Assembly (NCBI RefSeq): GCF_040496035.1
Contig: NZ_JBEPJZ010000002.1
Span: 124,001-188,000, forward strand
DNA from: Agromyces sp. SYSU T00194
Lineage (GTDB): Bacteria; Actinomycetota; Actinomycetes; Actinomycetales; Microbacteriaceae
Length of the DNA: 64,000 nucleotides
Reading direction: 5' to 3'
Shown here: positions 27,821 through 37,784 of the stretch, piece by piece
Layout of the letters: the number at the start of each line of letters is the position of its first letter
Numbering within the stretch: position 1 is the stretch's first letter
Notes under the pieces: generated by a model
Database searches by the model: none
Seen by the model: the letters and a program-made list of their open reading frames with translations, nothing else
What the model was told of the DNA's origin: nothing
Translations under genes and position numbers: made by a program

Positions 27821-29137
27821 ATGGAACCCTGGCTGCTCGGCGGCGCGGCATTCGTGCTCGTCGCCTTCGGTGGACTGCTGGCCGCCGTCGACTCCGCGAT
27901 CACCTCGACCTCCCGCAACGACATCGTCGAACTCGCCGACGAGGCGCGGGCGCGCCGCTCGCTGCTCGCGATCGCGCACGACACGGGTCCGCACCTGAAC
28001 GCGCTGAACTTCCTGCGCATCTCCGCGGAGATGACCGCGGCCGTGCTCGTGACGCTCGCGTTCGCGAGCGTCTTCGACAACTTCTGGCTGGTGCTGCTCT
28101 GCTCGGCGGTGCTGATGTCGGCCGTCTCGTTCGTGCTCGTGGGGGTCAGCCCGCGCAGCGTCGGCCGGGCCCACGCCGACACCGTGCTCCGGCTCGCCGC
28201 CCCGATCGTGCGCGGGTCGCGCGTGCTGCTCGGCCCGCTCGCCGACGGGCTCGTCCGGCTGGGCAACATCGTGACCCCGGGCCGTACCCGGCTGGGAGGC
28301 GTCGACTCCGAGGAGCAGCTGCTCAGCATGGTCGACGAGGCCGCCGAGCACGCGGTGCTCGAGGAGGACGACCGCGAGCTCATCCACTCGATCTTCGAGT
28401 TCAACGAGACGGTCGTGCGGGCGATCATGATCCCGCGCACCGACATGATCACGATCGAGGCCGACGCGCACCTCACCCAGGCGATGGCGCTGTTCCACTC
28501 GACCGGCGTCTCGCGCATCCCGGTGATCCGCGACGACGTCGACGACGTCGTCGGCGTGCTCTACCTGCGCGACCTGTCGCGGCTCGGCTTCGAGCGCCCG
28601 CTCGACGCGGACGCGCTGGAGATCGCCGAGATCGCGCGACCGGCGGCGTTCGTGCCCGAGTCGATGAAGGCGGATGCCCTGCTGCGCCAGATGCAGGTCG
28701 AGTCGAACCACCTCGCCATGATCGTGGACGAGTACGGCGGCATCGCCGGGCTCGTCACGATGGAGGACCTCATCGAGGAGCTCGTCGGCGACATCTCCGA
28801 CGAGTACGACCGCGAGGTCGTCGAGGTCGAGGAGCTCGATGGCGGCCGCTACCGCGTGAGCGCGCGTCTGCCCGTCGACGAGTTCGGCGACCTGTTCGGC
28901 ATCGAACTCGACGACGAGGACGTCGACTCGGTGGGCGGCCTGTTCGCCAAGGTGCTCGGCCGGCTGCCCGTGCTCGGCGAGCAGGCGACGCTCAGCGGCC
29001 TGGTCATGGTGGCCGACCGCACCGAGGGGCGGCGCAAGCGCCTCAGCACCGTGATCGCCTGGCGCGACCAGGCGCTCATCGACGCGCAGAGCGCGTTCGA
29101 GGGCGCCGACGACGAACGGAGGAACGGACGTGGCTGA
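27821..29137 (+). CDS. CNNM/CorC-type transporter with CBS domains (hemolysin family)
   Basis: Membrane protein of 438 aa: an N-terminal CNNM transmembrane domain (FGGLLAAVDSAITSTSRNDIVEL), then two CBS domains (VRAIMIPRTDMITIEAD and VDEYGGIAGLVTMEDLIEEL), and a C-terminal CorC/HlyC-type domain (YRVSARLPVDEFGDLFGIEL). The family exports or senses magnesium and cobalt ions, with nucleotide binding at the CBS pair. ATG 27821 is two bases after the ybeY stop; a much longer frame upstream is shadow of phoH and ybeY. It overlaps era by 8 bases. Confidence 0.92.
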   Translation: MEPWLLGGAAFVLVAFGGLLAAVDSAITSTSRNDIVELADEARARRSLLAIAHDTGPHLNALNFLRISAEMTAAVLVTLAFASVFDNFWLVLLCSAVLMSAVSFVLVGVSPRSVGRAHADTVLRLAAPIVRGSRVLLGPLADGLVRLGNIVTPGRTRLGGVDSEEQLLSMVDEAAEHAVLEEDDRELIHSIFEFNETVVRAIMIPRTDMITIEADAHLTQAMALFHSTGVSRIPVIRDDVDDVVGVLYLRDLSRLGFERPLDADALEIAEIARPAAFVPESMKADALLRQMQVESNHLAMIVDEYGGIAGLVTMEDLIEELVGDISDEYDREVVEVEELDGGRYRVSARLPVDEFGDLFGIELDDEDVDSVGGLFAKVLGRLPVLGEQATLSGLVMVADRTEGRRKRLSTVIAWRDQALIDAQSAFEGADDERRNGRG

Positions 29138-30041
29138 CACCGAGGAGCCCACGCCCTATCGGGCGGGATTCGTCTCGATCGTGGGACGGCCGAACGTGGG
29201 CAAGTCGACGCTCACCAACGCGCTCGTCGGCGAGAAGGTCGCGATCACGAGCTCGAAGCCGCAGACCACCCGCCGGGCGATCCGCGGCATCGTGCACCGG
29301 CCGCAGGGCCAGCTGATCCTGGTCGACACCCCGGGGGTGCACCGCCCGCGCACGCTGCTCGGAGAGCGCCTCAACTCGCTCGTGCAGGAGACCCTCGGCG
29401 ATGTCGACGTGATCGCGATGTGCTTCCCCGCCGACGAGGCCATCGGCCCGGGCGACCGGTTCATCAACACCCAGCTCGACGACTACCCGCGGGCGCGCAA
29501 GGTCGCGATCGTGACGAAGACGGATGCCACGTCGAAGGCGAAGGTCGCCGAGCAGCTGCTCGCCGTGTCCGACCTCCGCGAGTGGGAGCTCATCGTGCCG
29601 GTGTCCGCGCCGAAGGGGGAGCAGCTCGACGTGCTCGTCGACGAGCTCATCGCGATGCTGCCGGAGTCGGCCCAGCCGCTCTACCCGGCCGATGCGCTCA
29701 CCGACGAGGAGACCGTCGAGCGCATCGCCGAGTACGTGCGCGAGGCGGCGCTCGAGGGCGTCTCCGACGAACTGCCGCACTCGATCGCGGTGACCGTCGA
29801 CGACATGATCGAGCGCGAGGACGGCTCGCTCATCGACGTGTACGCCAACCTCTACGTCGAGCGCGAGAGCCAGAAGGGCATCATCATCGGCAAGGGCGGG
29901 TCGCGCCTGAAGGCCGTGGGCGCCACCGCGCGCGCCCAGATCGAGCCGCTGCTCGGGCGACGCGTCTTCCTGTCCCTGCGCGTGAAGGTCGCGAAGGACT
30001 GGCAGCGCGACCCGAAGCAGCTCGGCCGCCTGGGCTTCTGA
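29130..30041 (+). CDS. era: GTPase Era
   Basis: Ribosome-biogenesis GTPase of 303 aa that binds 16S rRNA near its 3' end. G motifs are GRPNVGKST (G1), the TTR of KPQTTRRAIRG (G2), DTPGV (G3) and TKTD (G4). The C-terminal KH domain carries GIIIGKGGSRLKAVGATARAQI. The GTG start overlaps the upstream CNNM gene. It closes the phoH-ybeY-CNNM-era string and is followed by a hairpin (30043-30079) and then the leuA leader. Confidence 0.97.
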   Translation: MADTEEPTPYRAGFVSIVGRPNVGKSTLTNALVGEKVAITSSKPQTTRRAIRGIVHRPQGQLILVDTPGVHRPRTLLGERLNSLVQETLGDVDVIAMCFPADEAIGPGDRFINTQLDDYPRARKVAIVTKTDATSKAKVAEQLLAVSDLREWELIVPVSAPKGEQLDVLVDELIAMLPESAQPLYPADALTDEETVERIAEYVREAALEGVSDELPHSIAVTVDDMIEREDGSLIDVYANLYVERESQKGIIIGKGGSRLKAVGATARAQIEPLLGRRVFLSLRVKVAKDWQRDPKQLGRLGF

Positions 30042-30042
30042 C

Positions 30043-30079
30043 CGGATGCCACGGGGTCGCGTCGGCTCAGGGGCATCCG
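30043..30079 (+). terminator. Terminator hairpin after era built from GGATGCC/GGCATCC arms
   Basis: CGGATGCC (30043-30050) and GGCATCCG (30072-30079) form a perfect 8-bp stem with a 21-nt loop immediately after the era stop. The arms are an inverted pair of the heptamer that is unusually frequent across the window. Confidence 0.55.
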
Positions 30080-30086
30080 CTCGCTC

Positions 30087-30117
30087 TGGACACGGCCCGC
30101 ACGGCTGGTGGTACCCT
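30087..30117 (+). promoter_or_regulatory. Promoter of the leuA leader
   Basis: TGGACA (30087-30092) and TACCCT (30112-30117) are separated by 19 nt. The -10 box ends 6 nt before the GTG of the leader peptide, so the leader ORF is probably translated from the very 5' end of the mRNA. Confidence 0.6.
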
Positions 30118-30123
30118 TGAGCC

Positions 30124-30168
30124 GTGCTCCATGGCCTGCTTCTCCTTAGCTGCCGCGACGAGTCCTAG
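30124..30168 (+). CDS. Leucine leader peptide (leuA attenuator)
   Basis: A 14-residue ORF, MLHGLLLLSCRDES, with four consecutive leucine codons (CTG CTT CTC CTT) plus one earlier Leu codon. Its GTG start is 6 nt after TACCCT, so no Shine-Dalgarno is needed. The last codons form the 5' arm of an 11-bp hairpin. Leader peptides of this kind sense charged tRNA-Leu through ribosome stalling; similar leucine leaders upstream of leuA have been predicted in other Actinobacteria. The use of two rare leucine codons (CTT twice) in a genome dominated by CTG/CTC strengthens the case. Confidence 0.85.
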   Translation: MLHGLLLLSCRDES

Positions 30169-30205
30169 TTCTCAGGCCTCACTCGTCGCGGAGTTCGTCG
30201 TCGGC
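30153..30205 (+). promoter_or_regulatory. leuA attenuator hairpin with an alternative partner
   Basis: CCGCGACGAGT (30153-30163) pairs perfectly with ACTCGTCGCGG (30181-30191), giving an 11-bp stem with a 17-nt loop that contains the leader stop codon. The 5' side (GCCGCGACGA, 30152-30161) can instead pair with TCGTCGTCGGC (30195-30205) if one base is bulged. These two structures exclude each other, as expected for an attenuator. Whether the switch acts on transcription or on leuA translation cannot be decided; no T-tract follows. Confidence 0.65.
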
Positions 30206-30208
30206 TGA

Positions 30209-32011
<1,803 letters not shown>

Positions 32012-32018
32012 CGCCGGA

Positions 32019-32059
32019 CGGTTCCCGCCGGGGACGTGACGCGCTCCCGGCGGGAACCG
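32019..32059 (+). terminator. Strong terminator hairpin after leuA
   Basis: CGGTTCCCGCCGGG (32019-32032) and CCCGGCGGGAACCG (32046-32059) form a perfect 14-bp stem around a 13-nt loop, starting 7 bases after the leuA stop. There is no T-tract. Confidence 0.8.
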
Positions 32060-32138
32060 ACCGCGCGCGGCTGCGGCACGCGCCCGACGGGCCGCCCGCG
32101 CGCGCACCGATGACGCCGGCAGCGGCGATACTGGTGTG

Positions 32139-32876
32139 GTGCCGGTCTACCGAGATGAGGGGGTCGTCCTCCGCACCCACAAGCTGGGCGAGGCCGACCG
32201 CATCGTGACGCTGCTGACCCGGCGCCACGGCAAGGTGCGCGCCGTCGCGCGCGGCGTGCGGCGCACCGCCTCGAAGTTCGGCTCCCGGCTCGAGCCGTTC
32301 ATGGTCGCCGACCTGCAGTTCTACGAGGGGCGCACGCTCGACGTCATCACGCAGGCCGAGTCGCTCGGCGCGTACGGTGCTCCCATCGCGGCCGACTACG
32401 GCAGCTACACCGCCGCGAACGTCATGGTCGAGACGGCCGACCGCCTGAGCGAGTCCGAGGCGTCGACCCCGCAGTACCTGCTGCTCGTCGGCGCGCTGCG
32501 CTCGCTGTCCAGGCGCGAGCACGGGGCATCCGCCACCCTCGACTCCTACCTGCTGCGCGCGCTGTCGATCGCGGGCTGGGCACCGAGCTTCGCCGACTGC
32601 GCCCGCTGCGGGCGGCCCGGCCCGCACACCGCCGTCGTGGTGCAGGTCGGCGGCGTGGTCTGCGACGACGACGCCCCGCCCGGTGCGCCCCGCCTCAGCG
32701 CCGAGACGATCGCCCTGCTCGGCGCCCTGCTCGAGGGCGACTGGGCGCATGCGGATGCCGCCGACGAGCGTCTCCGCTCCCAGGCCAGCGGCATCGTCGC
32801 CGCCTACACCCAGTGGCACCTCGAGCGCGGCCTGCGCTCGCTGCCGCACGTCAGCCGCGAACCGGAGCACACGTGA
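32139..32876 (+). CDS. recO: DNA repair protein RecO
   Basis: Recombination mediator of 245 aa that helps RecR load RecA at gaps. The N-terminal OB fold starts [26 protein letters not shown], which is diagnostic; the helical C-terminal domain includes a small cysteine cluster ([13 protein letters not shown] and VVCDDD) probably binding zinc. I chose the second of two tandem GTG codons (32139) because GATACT (32127-32132) ends 6 nt before it, the spacing seen for leaderless genes in this window. The stop overlaps the uppS start (GTGA). Confidence 0.93.
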   Translation: MPVYRDEGVVLRTHKLGEADRIVTLLTRRHGKVRAVARGVRRTASKFGSRLEPFMVADLQFYEGRTLDVITQAESLGAYGAPIAADYGSYTAANVMVETADRLSESEASTPQYLLLVGALRSLSRREHGASATLDSYLLRALSIAGWAPSFADCARCGRPGPHTAVVVQVGGVVCDDDAPPGAPRLSAETIALLGALLEGDWAHADAADERLRSQASGIVAAYTQWHLERGLRSLPHVSREPEHT

Positions 32877-33679
32877 GTCCCAAGCCGTACACCCACAAGG
32901 ACGCGGTGCCGTACCGCCCGATCGACTGGACGGGCCTCGAGCCGCCCGCGTTCCCCCGGGGCGGCGTGCCCGCGCACGTCGCGATCGTCATGGACGGCAA
33001 CGGCCGCTGGGCGAACCGCAAGGGCCTCACCCGCATCGAGGGCCACAAGGCGGGGGAGGAGGTGCTGCTCGACGTGGTCGCCGGCGCGATCCAGGCGGGC
33101 GTGCAGCACCTCTCGGTGTACGCGTTCTCGACCGAGAACTGGAAGCGCTCGCCCGACGAGGTGCGCTTCCTCATGGGCTACAACCGCGACGTGCTGCACC
33201 GCCGGCGCGACCAGCTCAACGAGTGGAACGTGCGCATCCGCTGGGCCGGGCGGAAGCCGCGCCTCTGGAAGTCGGTCGTCGACGAGCTGCAGTATGCCGA
33301 GCAGCTGACGGCAGGCAACACGGGCCTGCACTTCACGATGTGCGTGAACTACGGCGGGCGCAACGAGCTCGTCGACGCGGTGCGCTCGATCGCCGACGAC
33401 GTTGCGGCAGGCATCATCCGCCCCTCTGCGGTGAGCGAGAAGCTCATCGCCAGGCGGCTGTACGTGCCCGACATGCCCGACGTCGACCTGTTCGTGCGCT
33501 CGTCGGGCGAGCAGCGCACCTCGAACTTCCTGCTCTGGCAGTCGGCGTACGCCGAGATGGTGTTCCTCGACACGCTCTGGCCCGACTTCTCGCGCGTCGA
33601 CCTCTGGCAGGCGATCGAGCTCTACGCGAGCCGCAACCGCCGCTTCGGCGGGGCGGTCGACACGCCCGACGCGAAGTAG
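32873..33679 (+). CDS. uppS: Isoprenyl transferase (undecaprenyl/decaprenyl diphosphate synthase)
   Basis: cis-Prenyltransferase of 268 aa producing the lipid carrier for cell-wall glycan. The active-site motif is [26 protein letters not shown], with the catalytic Asp in [24 protein letters not shown] and [24 protein letters not shown] complete the family set. GTG 32873 overlaps the recO stop. The chain length of the product is not visible from sequence. Confidence 0.95.
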   Translation: MSPKPYTHKDAVPYRPIDWTGLEPPAFPRGGVPAHVAIVMDGNGRWANRKGLTRIEGHKAGEEVLLDVVAGAIQAGVQHLSVYAFSTENWKRSPDEVRFLMGYNRDVLHRRRDQLNEWNVRIRWAGRKPRLWKSVVDELQYAEQLTAGNTGLHFTMCVNYGGRNELVDAVRSIADDVAAGIIRPSAVSEKLIARRLYVPDMPDVDLFVRSSGEQRTSNFLLWQSAYAEMVFLDTLWPDFSRVDLWQAIELYASRNRRFGGAVDTPDAK

Positions 33680-33749
33680 GGCGGTCTCCCGCGACCTGCC
33701 CGATCGATGCGAGGGAATGGATCGCGGGCCGCATCCGTTGGTCCCCAGC

Positions 33750-34412
33750 GTGACTTCCCCCATCAAGATCGACATCTGGTCCGACATCGCCTGCCCGTGG
33801 TGCTACATCGGCAAGCGCCACCTCGAGCAGGGCGTCGCCGCGCTCGGCGACGACGCGCCCGAGGTCGACATCACGTACCACTCGTTCGAGCTGTCGCCCG
33901 ACACCCCGGTCGACTTCGAGGGCAGCGCTGCCGACTTCCTCGCCGGCCACAAGGGGCTGCCGGTGCAGCAGGTGCAGGGCATGATCGACCGCGTCGTGGG
34001 CATCGCCGCCGACGCGGGCCTCGCGTACGACTACGACGCGCTCCAGCACACCAAGACCCTCAAGGCGCACGAGCTGCTGCACTTCGCGAAGGAGCAGGGC
34101 CTGCAGCTCGAGCTCAAGGAGCGGCTGCTCCAGGCGTACTTCGTCGACGGCCGCCACGTCGGTCGCGTCGACGAGCTCGTCGCGATCGGCGCCGAGGTCG
34201 GCCTCGATGCGGATGCCGCGCGCGAGGCGCTCGACTCGGGCCGCTTCGCCGCCGCCGTGCAGGCCGACATCGCGCAGGCCGGCGCCTACGGCATCCAGGG
34301 CGTGCCGTTCTTCGTCATCGACGGCAAGTACGGCGTCTCGGGTGCCCAGCCCGCCCAGGTCTTCTCGCAGGTGCTCAGCCAGGTCGCCGGCGAGCGCGAG
34401 GCCGCCGCGTGA
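33750..34412 (+). CDS. DsbA family (FrnE-like) oxidoreductase
   Basis: Thioredoxin-fold protein of 220 aa with CPWC at residues 15-18 in IDIWSDIACPWCYIGKRHLE, followed by a large helical insert and the cis-Pro region GIQGVPFFVIDGKYGVSGAQ. FrnE-like members act as disulfide oxidoreductases or isomerases in the cytoplasm; there is no signal peptide here. The start is uncertain: GTG 33750 fits the family N-terminus, while ATG 33717 would add eleven residues without similarity; neither has a good Shine-Dalgarno. A 57-codon ORF with a second cysteine pair overlaps its stop by four bases. Confidence 0.9.
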   Translation: MTSPIKIDIWSDIACPWCYIGKRHLEQGVAALGDDAPEVDITYHSFELSPDTPVDFEGSAADFLAGHKGLPVQQVQGMIDRVVGIAADAGLAYDYDALQHTKTLKAHELLHFAKEQGLQLELKERLLQAYFVDGRHVGRVDELVAIGAEVGLDADAAREALDSGRFAAAVQADIAQAGAYGIQGVPFFVIDGKYGVSGAQPAQVFSQVLSQVAGEREAAA

Positions 34413-34582
34413 GCGGCGAGCAGGCGGATGCCCCCGCGCAGGCGGATGTCCCTGCGCTGACGGATGCCCCCGCCCCGGCCCCGTTCGCCATGATCGCGGG
34501 CGACCCGTCGGCCGCCGTCTGCGAGGGCGACGCCTGCCTCATCCCCGGATTCGAGCCCGCCGGGTCACTGACCGATCACTGA
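34409..34582 (+). CDS. Small cysteine-containing protein coupled to the DsbA-like gene
   Basis: A 57-aa protein not recognised by me. It is Ala/Pro/Asp-rich over residues 6-25, then has AAVCEGDACLIPGFEPAG with Cys38 and Cys43. Its GTG overlaps the TGA of the DsbA-like gene (GTGA), which argues for real, coupled translation. In some FrnE-like proteins a short Cys-rich tail follows the domain, so this may be such a tail encoded separately, supplying a second thiol pair or a metal site. The first third carries three close copies of GGATG(C/T)CC in its DNA. Confidence 0.6.
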   Translation: MSGEQADAPAQADVPALTDAPAPAPFAMIAGDPSAAVCEGDACLIPGFEPAGSLTDH

Positions 34583-34712
34583 CGCGTACCGGGATGCGGA
34601 GAATCGCCTCGACACGCCGCAGCTTCCCGGCGTATCGGCCGAAATCTCCTCTGTTTCGTACGGAGCAGACGGATCGACCGACGGCATCCGACCGTTCGCG
34701 CGGTGAACCGGT

Positions 34713-35198
34713 CTACTCGGGCTCGCTGATGTCGGCGACGGTCGCGTCGAGCGCAGCGACGAGCGCGTCGGCGTCGACGAACAGGCTGCGGCCGTGCTCG
34801 CCCGCACCCATCGAGACCCGGCGGCCGGCGATCGCGGCGTCCGCGACGACCGGCCACGCCGTGTGCGAGCCGAGCGGGGTGATCGTGCCGCGCTCGTAGC
34901 CGGTCGCGGCGAGCGCGAGCGACGCCTCGGGCAGCCGCAGCTTGTTGACCCCGAGCAGGGCGCGCAGCTTCGGCCAGGAGATCTTGCGCCCGCCGGGCAC
35001 CAGCGCGAAGACGTAGGTGTCGTCGCTGCGCTTGACCACGAGCGACTTCACGATGTCGCCGGGCGCGATGCCGAGCAGCGCGGCGGCCTCCTCGAGGCTC
35101 CGCGCCGCGGGGCGCTCGATCACCTCGATCTCGAGCCCGCGTTCGGCGGCGTCGGCGCGCACGCGCGCGACGCCGGTGAGCCCCTCGAATCGTGGCAT
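34713..35198 (-). CDS. YbaK/EbsC family aminoacyl-tRNA deacylase
   Basis: Trans-editing protein of 161 aa that removes misacylated amino acids, typically Cys or Ala from tRNA-Pro. The fold is recognisable from IAPGDIVKSLVVKRSDDTYVFALVPGGRKISWPKL, in which the Lys of VKSLV is the conserved functional residue, and from GTITPLGSHTAWPVVAD and RRVSMGAGEHG. The ATG is supported by GGGGAGG at six-base spacing, with TAGGAT (minus strand, 35229-35234) as a possible -10. It faces dusB in a divergent arrangement. Its exact substrate cannot be assigned. Confidence 0.9.
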   Translation of the reverse strand: MPRFEGLTGVARVRADAAERGLEIEVIERPAARSLEEAAALLGIAPGDIVKSLVVKRSDDTYVFALVPGGRKISWPKLRALLGVNKLRLPEASLALAATGYERGTITPLGSHTAWPVVADAAIAGRRVSMGAGEHGRSLFVDADALVAALDATVADISEPE

Positions 35199-35292
35199 CC
35201 GCGTCCTCCCCGCTGTCGATCTGCCCGAATCCTACGTGCCGACCACGCGTCCCGGACCGGAACGCCCGCGTCGTCTGGGAGAATCGAAGGCG

Positions 35293-36447
35293 ATGCCAAC
35301 GACCACCGCCCCCGCACGCCCGCTCTCGATCGGCCCGATCGAGCTCGAGGTGCCCGTCGTGCTCGCACCCATGGCGGGCATCACGAACACGGCGTTCCGC
35401 CGCCTCTGCCGCGAGTACGGCGCGGGCCTGTACGTCAGCGAGATGATCACGAGCCGCGCGCTCGTCGAGCGCACGCCCGAGTCGATGCGCCTCATCCGCC
35501 ACCACGAGTCGGAGACGCCCCGGTCGATCCAGCTCTACGGCGTCGACCCGAAGACCGTCGCCGAAGCCGTGACGATGCTCGTCGCGGAGGACCGCGCCGA
35601 CCACATCGACCTGAACTTCGGATGCCCCGTGCCCAAGGTCACCCGCAAGGGCGGCGGCGCGGCGCTGCCGTGGAAGACCGACCTGTTCCGCGCGATCGTC
35701 GAGGGCGCGACCCGCGCCGCGGGCGACGTCCCGCTCACGATCAAGATGCGCAAGGGCATCGACGGCGACCACCTCACCTACCTGGAGGCCGGGCGCATCG
35801 CGGAGGGCGCCGGCGTGGCATCCGTCGCCCTGCATGCCCGCACGGCGAGCGAGTTCTACTCGGGGACCGCCGACTGGTCGGCGATCGCGAAGCTCAAGGA
35901 GACCGTCACGAGCGTGCCGGTGCTCGGCAACGGCGACATCTGGTCGGCCGACGACGCGCTGCGCATGGTCGACGAGACCGGTTGCGACGGTGTCGTGGTG
36001 GGGCGCGGATGCCTCGGGCGCCCGTGGCTCTTCGGCGACCTGGCCTCGGCGTTCCGCGGCGGGCACCGGAAGGCCGAGCCGACGCTCGGCGAGGTCGCCA
36101 CGGCGTTCCGCCGGCACGCCGAGCTGCTCGCGGAGTTCTTCGAGTCGGAGGAGCGCGGCTGCCGCGACATCCGCAAGCACGTGGCCTGGTACTTCAAGGG
36201 GTACCCGGTGGGCGGCGAGCTGCGGGCGAAGCTCGCGACCGTGGAGTCGCTCGCCCAGCTCGACGAGCTGCTCGGCACGCTCGACGCCGACACCCCGTAC
36301 CCCGGCGAGGGCGCCGAGGGGCCGCGCGGCCGCGCCGGCACCCCGAAGCGGCCCGCGCTGCCCGACGGGTGGCTCGACTCCCGCGAGCTCGTGGGCGACG
36401 ACCGGGCGCGCCTCGTCGACGCCGAACTCGACACGAGCGGCGGGTAG
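35293..36447 (+). CDS. dusB: tRNA-dihydrouridine synthase
   Basis: Flavin-dependent enzyme of 384 aa that reduces uridines in tRNA D-loops. The barrel starts VVLAPMAGITNTAFRRLCRE; the catalytic Cys lies in DLNFGCPVPKVTRKGGGAAL; FMN-phosphate contacts are in VPVLGNGDIWS and GCDGVVVGRGCLGRPWLF. ATG 35293 lies 8 nt after GAGAAT (35279-35284), probably a leaderless start. The C-terminus has a Pro/Gly/Arg-rich stretch before the final acidic helix. dgt follows two bases later. Confidence 0.95.
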   Translation: MPTTTAPARPLSIGPIELEVPVVLAPMAGITNTAFRRLCREYGAGLYVSEMITSRALVERTPESMRLIRHHESETPRSIQLYGVDPKTVAEAVTMLVAEDRADHIDLNFGCPVPKVTRKGGGAALPWKTDLFRAIVEGATRAAGDVPLTIKMRKGIDGDHLTYLEAGRIAEGAGVASVALHARTASEFYSGTADWSAIAKLKETVTSVPVLGNGDIWSADDALRMVDETGCDGVVVGRGCLGRPWLFGDLASAFRGGHRKAEPTLGEVATAFRRHAELLAEFFESEERGCRDIRKHVAWYFKGYPVGGELRAKLATVESLAQLDELLGTLDADTPYPGEGAEGPRGRAGTPKRPALPDGWLDSRELVGDDRARLVDAELDTSGG

Positions 36448-36449
36448 GC

Positions 36450-37706
36450 GTGCGCGATCGACTCTTCGGCGGATACGACGACGCCGACACCGAACGGCGC
36501 CATCCGGAGGAGCAGTACAGCCGCCGGGGCGACTTCGAGCGCGACCGCGCGCGGCTGCTGCACTCGAGCTCGCTGCGGCGCCTCGCGGCGAAGACGCAGG
36601 TGCTGAGCCCCACGCTCGGCCTCGACTTCGCCCGCAACCGCCTCACCCACTCGCTCGAGGTCGCGCAGGTCGGCCGCGAGATCGGCGCGAGCCTCGGCCT
36701 GTCGCCCGACGTGGTCGACACCGCGTGCCTCGCGCACGACCTCGGGCATCCGCCGTTCGGCCACAACGGCGAGCAGGGCCTGAACGACTGGGCGGCCGAG
36801 ATCGGCGGCTTCGAGGGCAACGCGCAGACGCTGCGCATCCTCACCCGGCTGGAGCCGAAGGTGTTCGGCGACGACGGGCAGCCGTTCGGCCTGAACCTCA
36901 CCCGCGCGAGCCTCGACGCCAGCTGCAAGTACCCGTGGCCGGCGTCGGGGTCGGTCGCCGACCCGAGCGGGCGCGAGAAGTTCGGCTTCTACGCCGACGA
37001 CGCCGACGTGTTCGAGTGGCTCCGCCGCGGTGCACCCGAGCGGCGGCTCTGCATCGAGGCGCAGGTCATGGACCTCTCCGACGACATCGCCTACTCGGTG
37101 CACGACTTCGAGGACGCGATCGTGAACGGCTTCATCGACGTCGCCGCGCTCGACGCGCGTGCCGACCACGATGCGCTCATCGCGTCGATGGGCGACTGGA
37201 TGGGCGGGTCGGTCTCGGCCGACGAGCTCGCCGAGGCGTTCGACCGGCTGTCGGCCATGGAGCTCTGGCCGCACGAGTGGACGGGCTCGCGCCTCGAGCA
37301 GGGCCGGCTGAAGAACTTCGCCAGCCAGGTCATCGGCCGGTTCGCGAACGTGGCGACGGATGCCACTCGCGCGGCGTTCCCCATGGCGAGCCTCATCCGG
37401 TTCGACGCCGACGTCGTGGTGCCCCGCGAGATCCAGGCGGAGATCGCCGTCATGAAGGGCATCGTGGCCACCTACGTGATGGCGACGAACAGCCGCCAGC
37501 CGGTGTACGTGCAGCAGCGCCGCATCCTCGCCGACCTCGCCGACCACCTGCTCGCGACCGGCGCGCAGCACCTCGACCCCGGCTTCGCCGCCGACTGGCG
37601 CGCGGCGGGCGACGACGCGGCCCGGAAGCGCGTCATCGTCGACCAGGTCGCGAGCCTCACCGACCAGTCGGCGCTCGCCTGGTACGAGCGGCTCGTGCAG
37701 CGGTGA
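36450..37706 (+). CDS. dgt: Deoxyguanosinetriphosphate triphosphohydrolase-like protein
   Basis: HD-domain dNTP triphosphohydrolase of 418 aa that limits dNTP pools. Metal-binding residues are in RNRLTHSLEVAQVGREIG near residue 66 and AHDLGHPPFGHNGEQGLNDW near residue 94; AQVMDLSDDIAYSVHDFED follows. The GTG start is two bases after the dusB stop, and the open frame that extends far upstream is dusB shadow. Neighbouring dnaG is a conserved actinobacterial arrangement and links dNTP control to replication. Confidence 0.94.
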   Translation: MRDRLFGGYDDADTERRHPEEQYSRRGDFERDRARLLHSSSLRRLAAKTQVLSPTLGLDFARNRLTHSLEVAQVGREIGASLGLSPDVVDTACLAHDLGHPPFGHNGEQGLNDWAAEIGGFEGNAQTLRILTRLEPKVFGDDGQPFGLNLTRASLDASCKYPWPASGSVADPSGREKFGFYADDADVFEWLRRGAPERRLCIEAQVMDLSDDIAYSVHDFEDAIVNGFIDVAALDARADHDALIASMGDWMGGSVSADELAEAFDRLSAMELWPHEWTGSRLEQGRLKNFASQVIGRFANVATDATRAAFPMASLIRFDADVVVPREIQAEIAVMKGIVATYVMATNSRQPVYVQQRRILADLADHLLATGAQHLDPGFAADWRAAGDDAARKRVIVDQVASLTDQSALAWYERLVQR

Positions 37707-37784
37707 GGTCCTCCACAGGACGCACGGTGGGCGGATGCCCCGGGTGGGGCCTCCGCGCCCGGCGCGCTGACTAGGATCGAACCC

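Noticed and set aside
34583..34712. A small RNA or gene in the 130-base gap after the thiol ORF
   Set aside because: No promoter-like box with a downstream hairpin, and no open frame with coding character.
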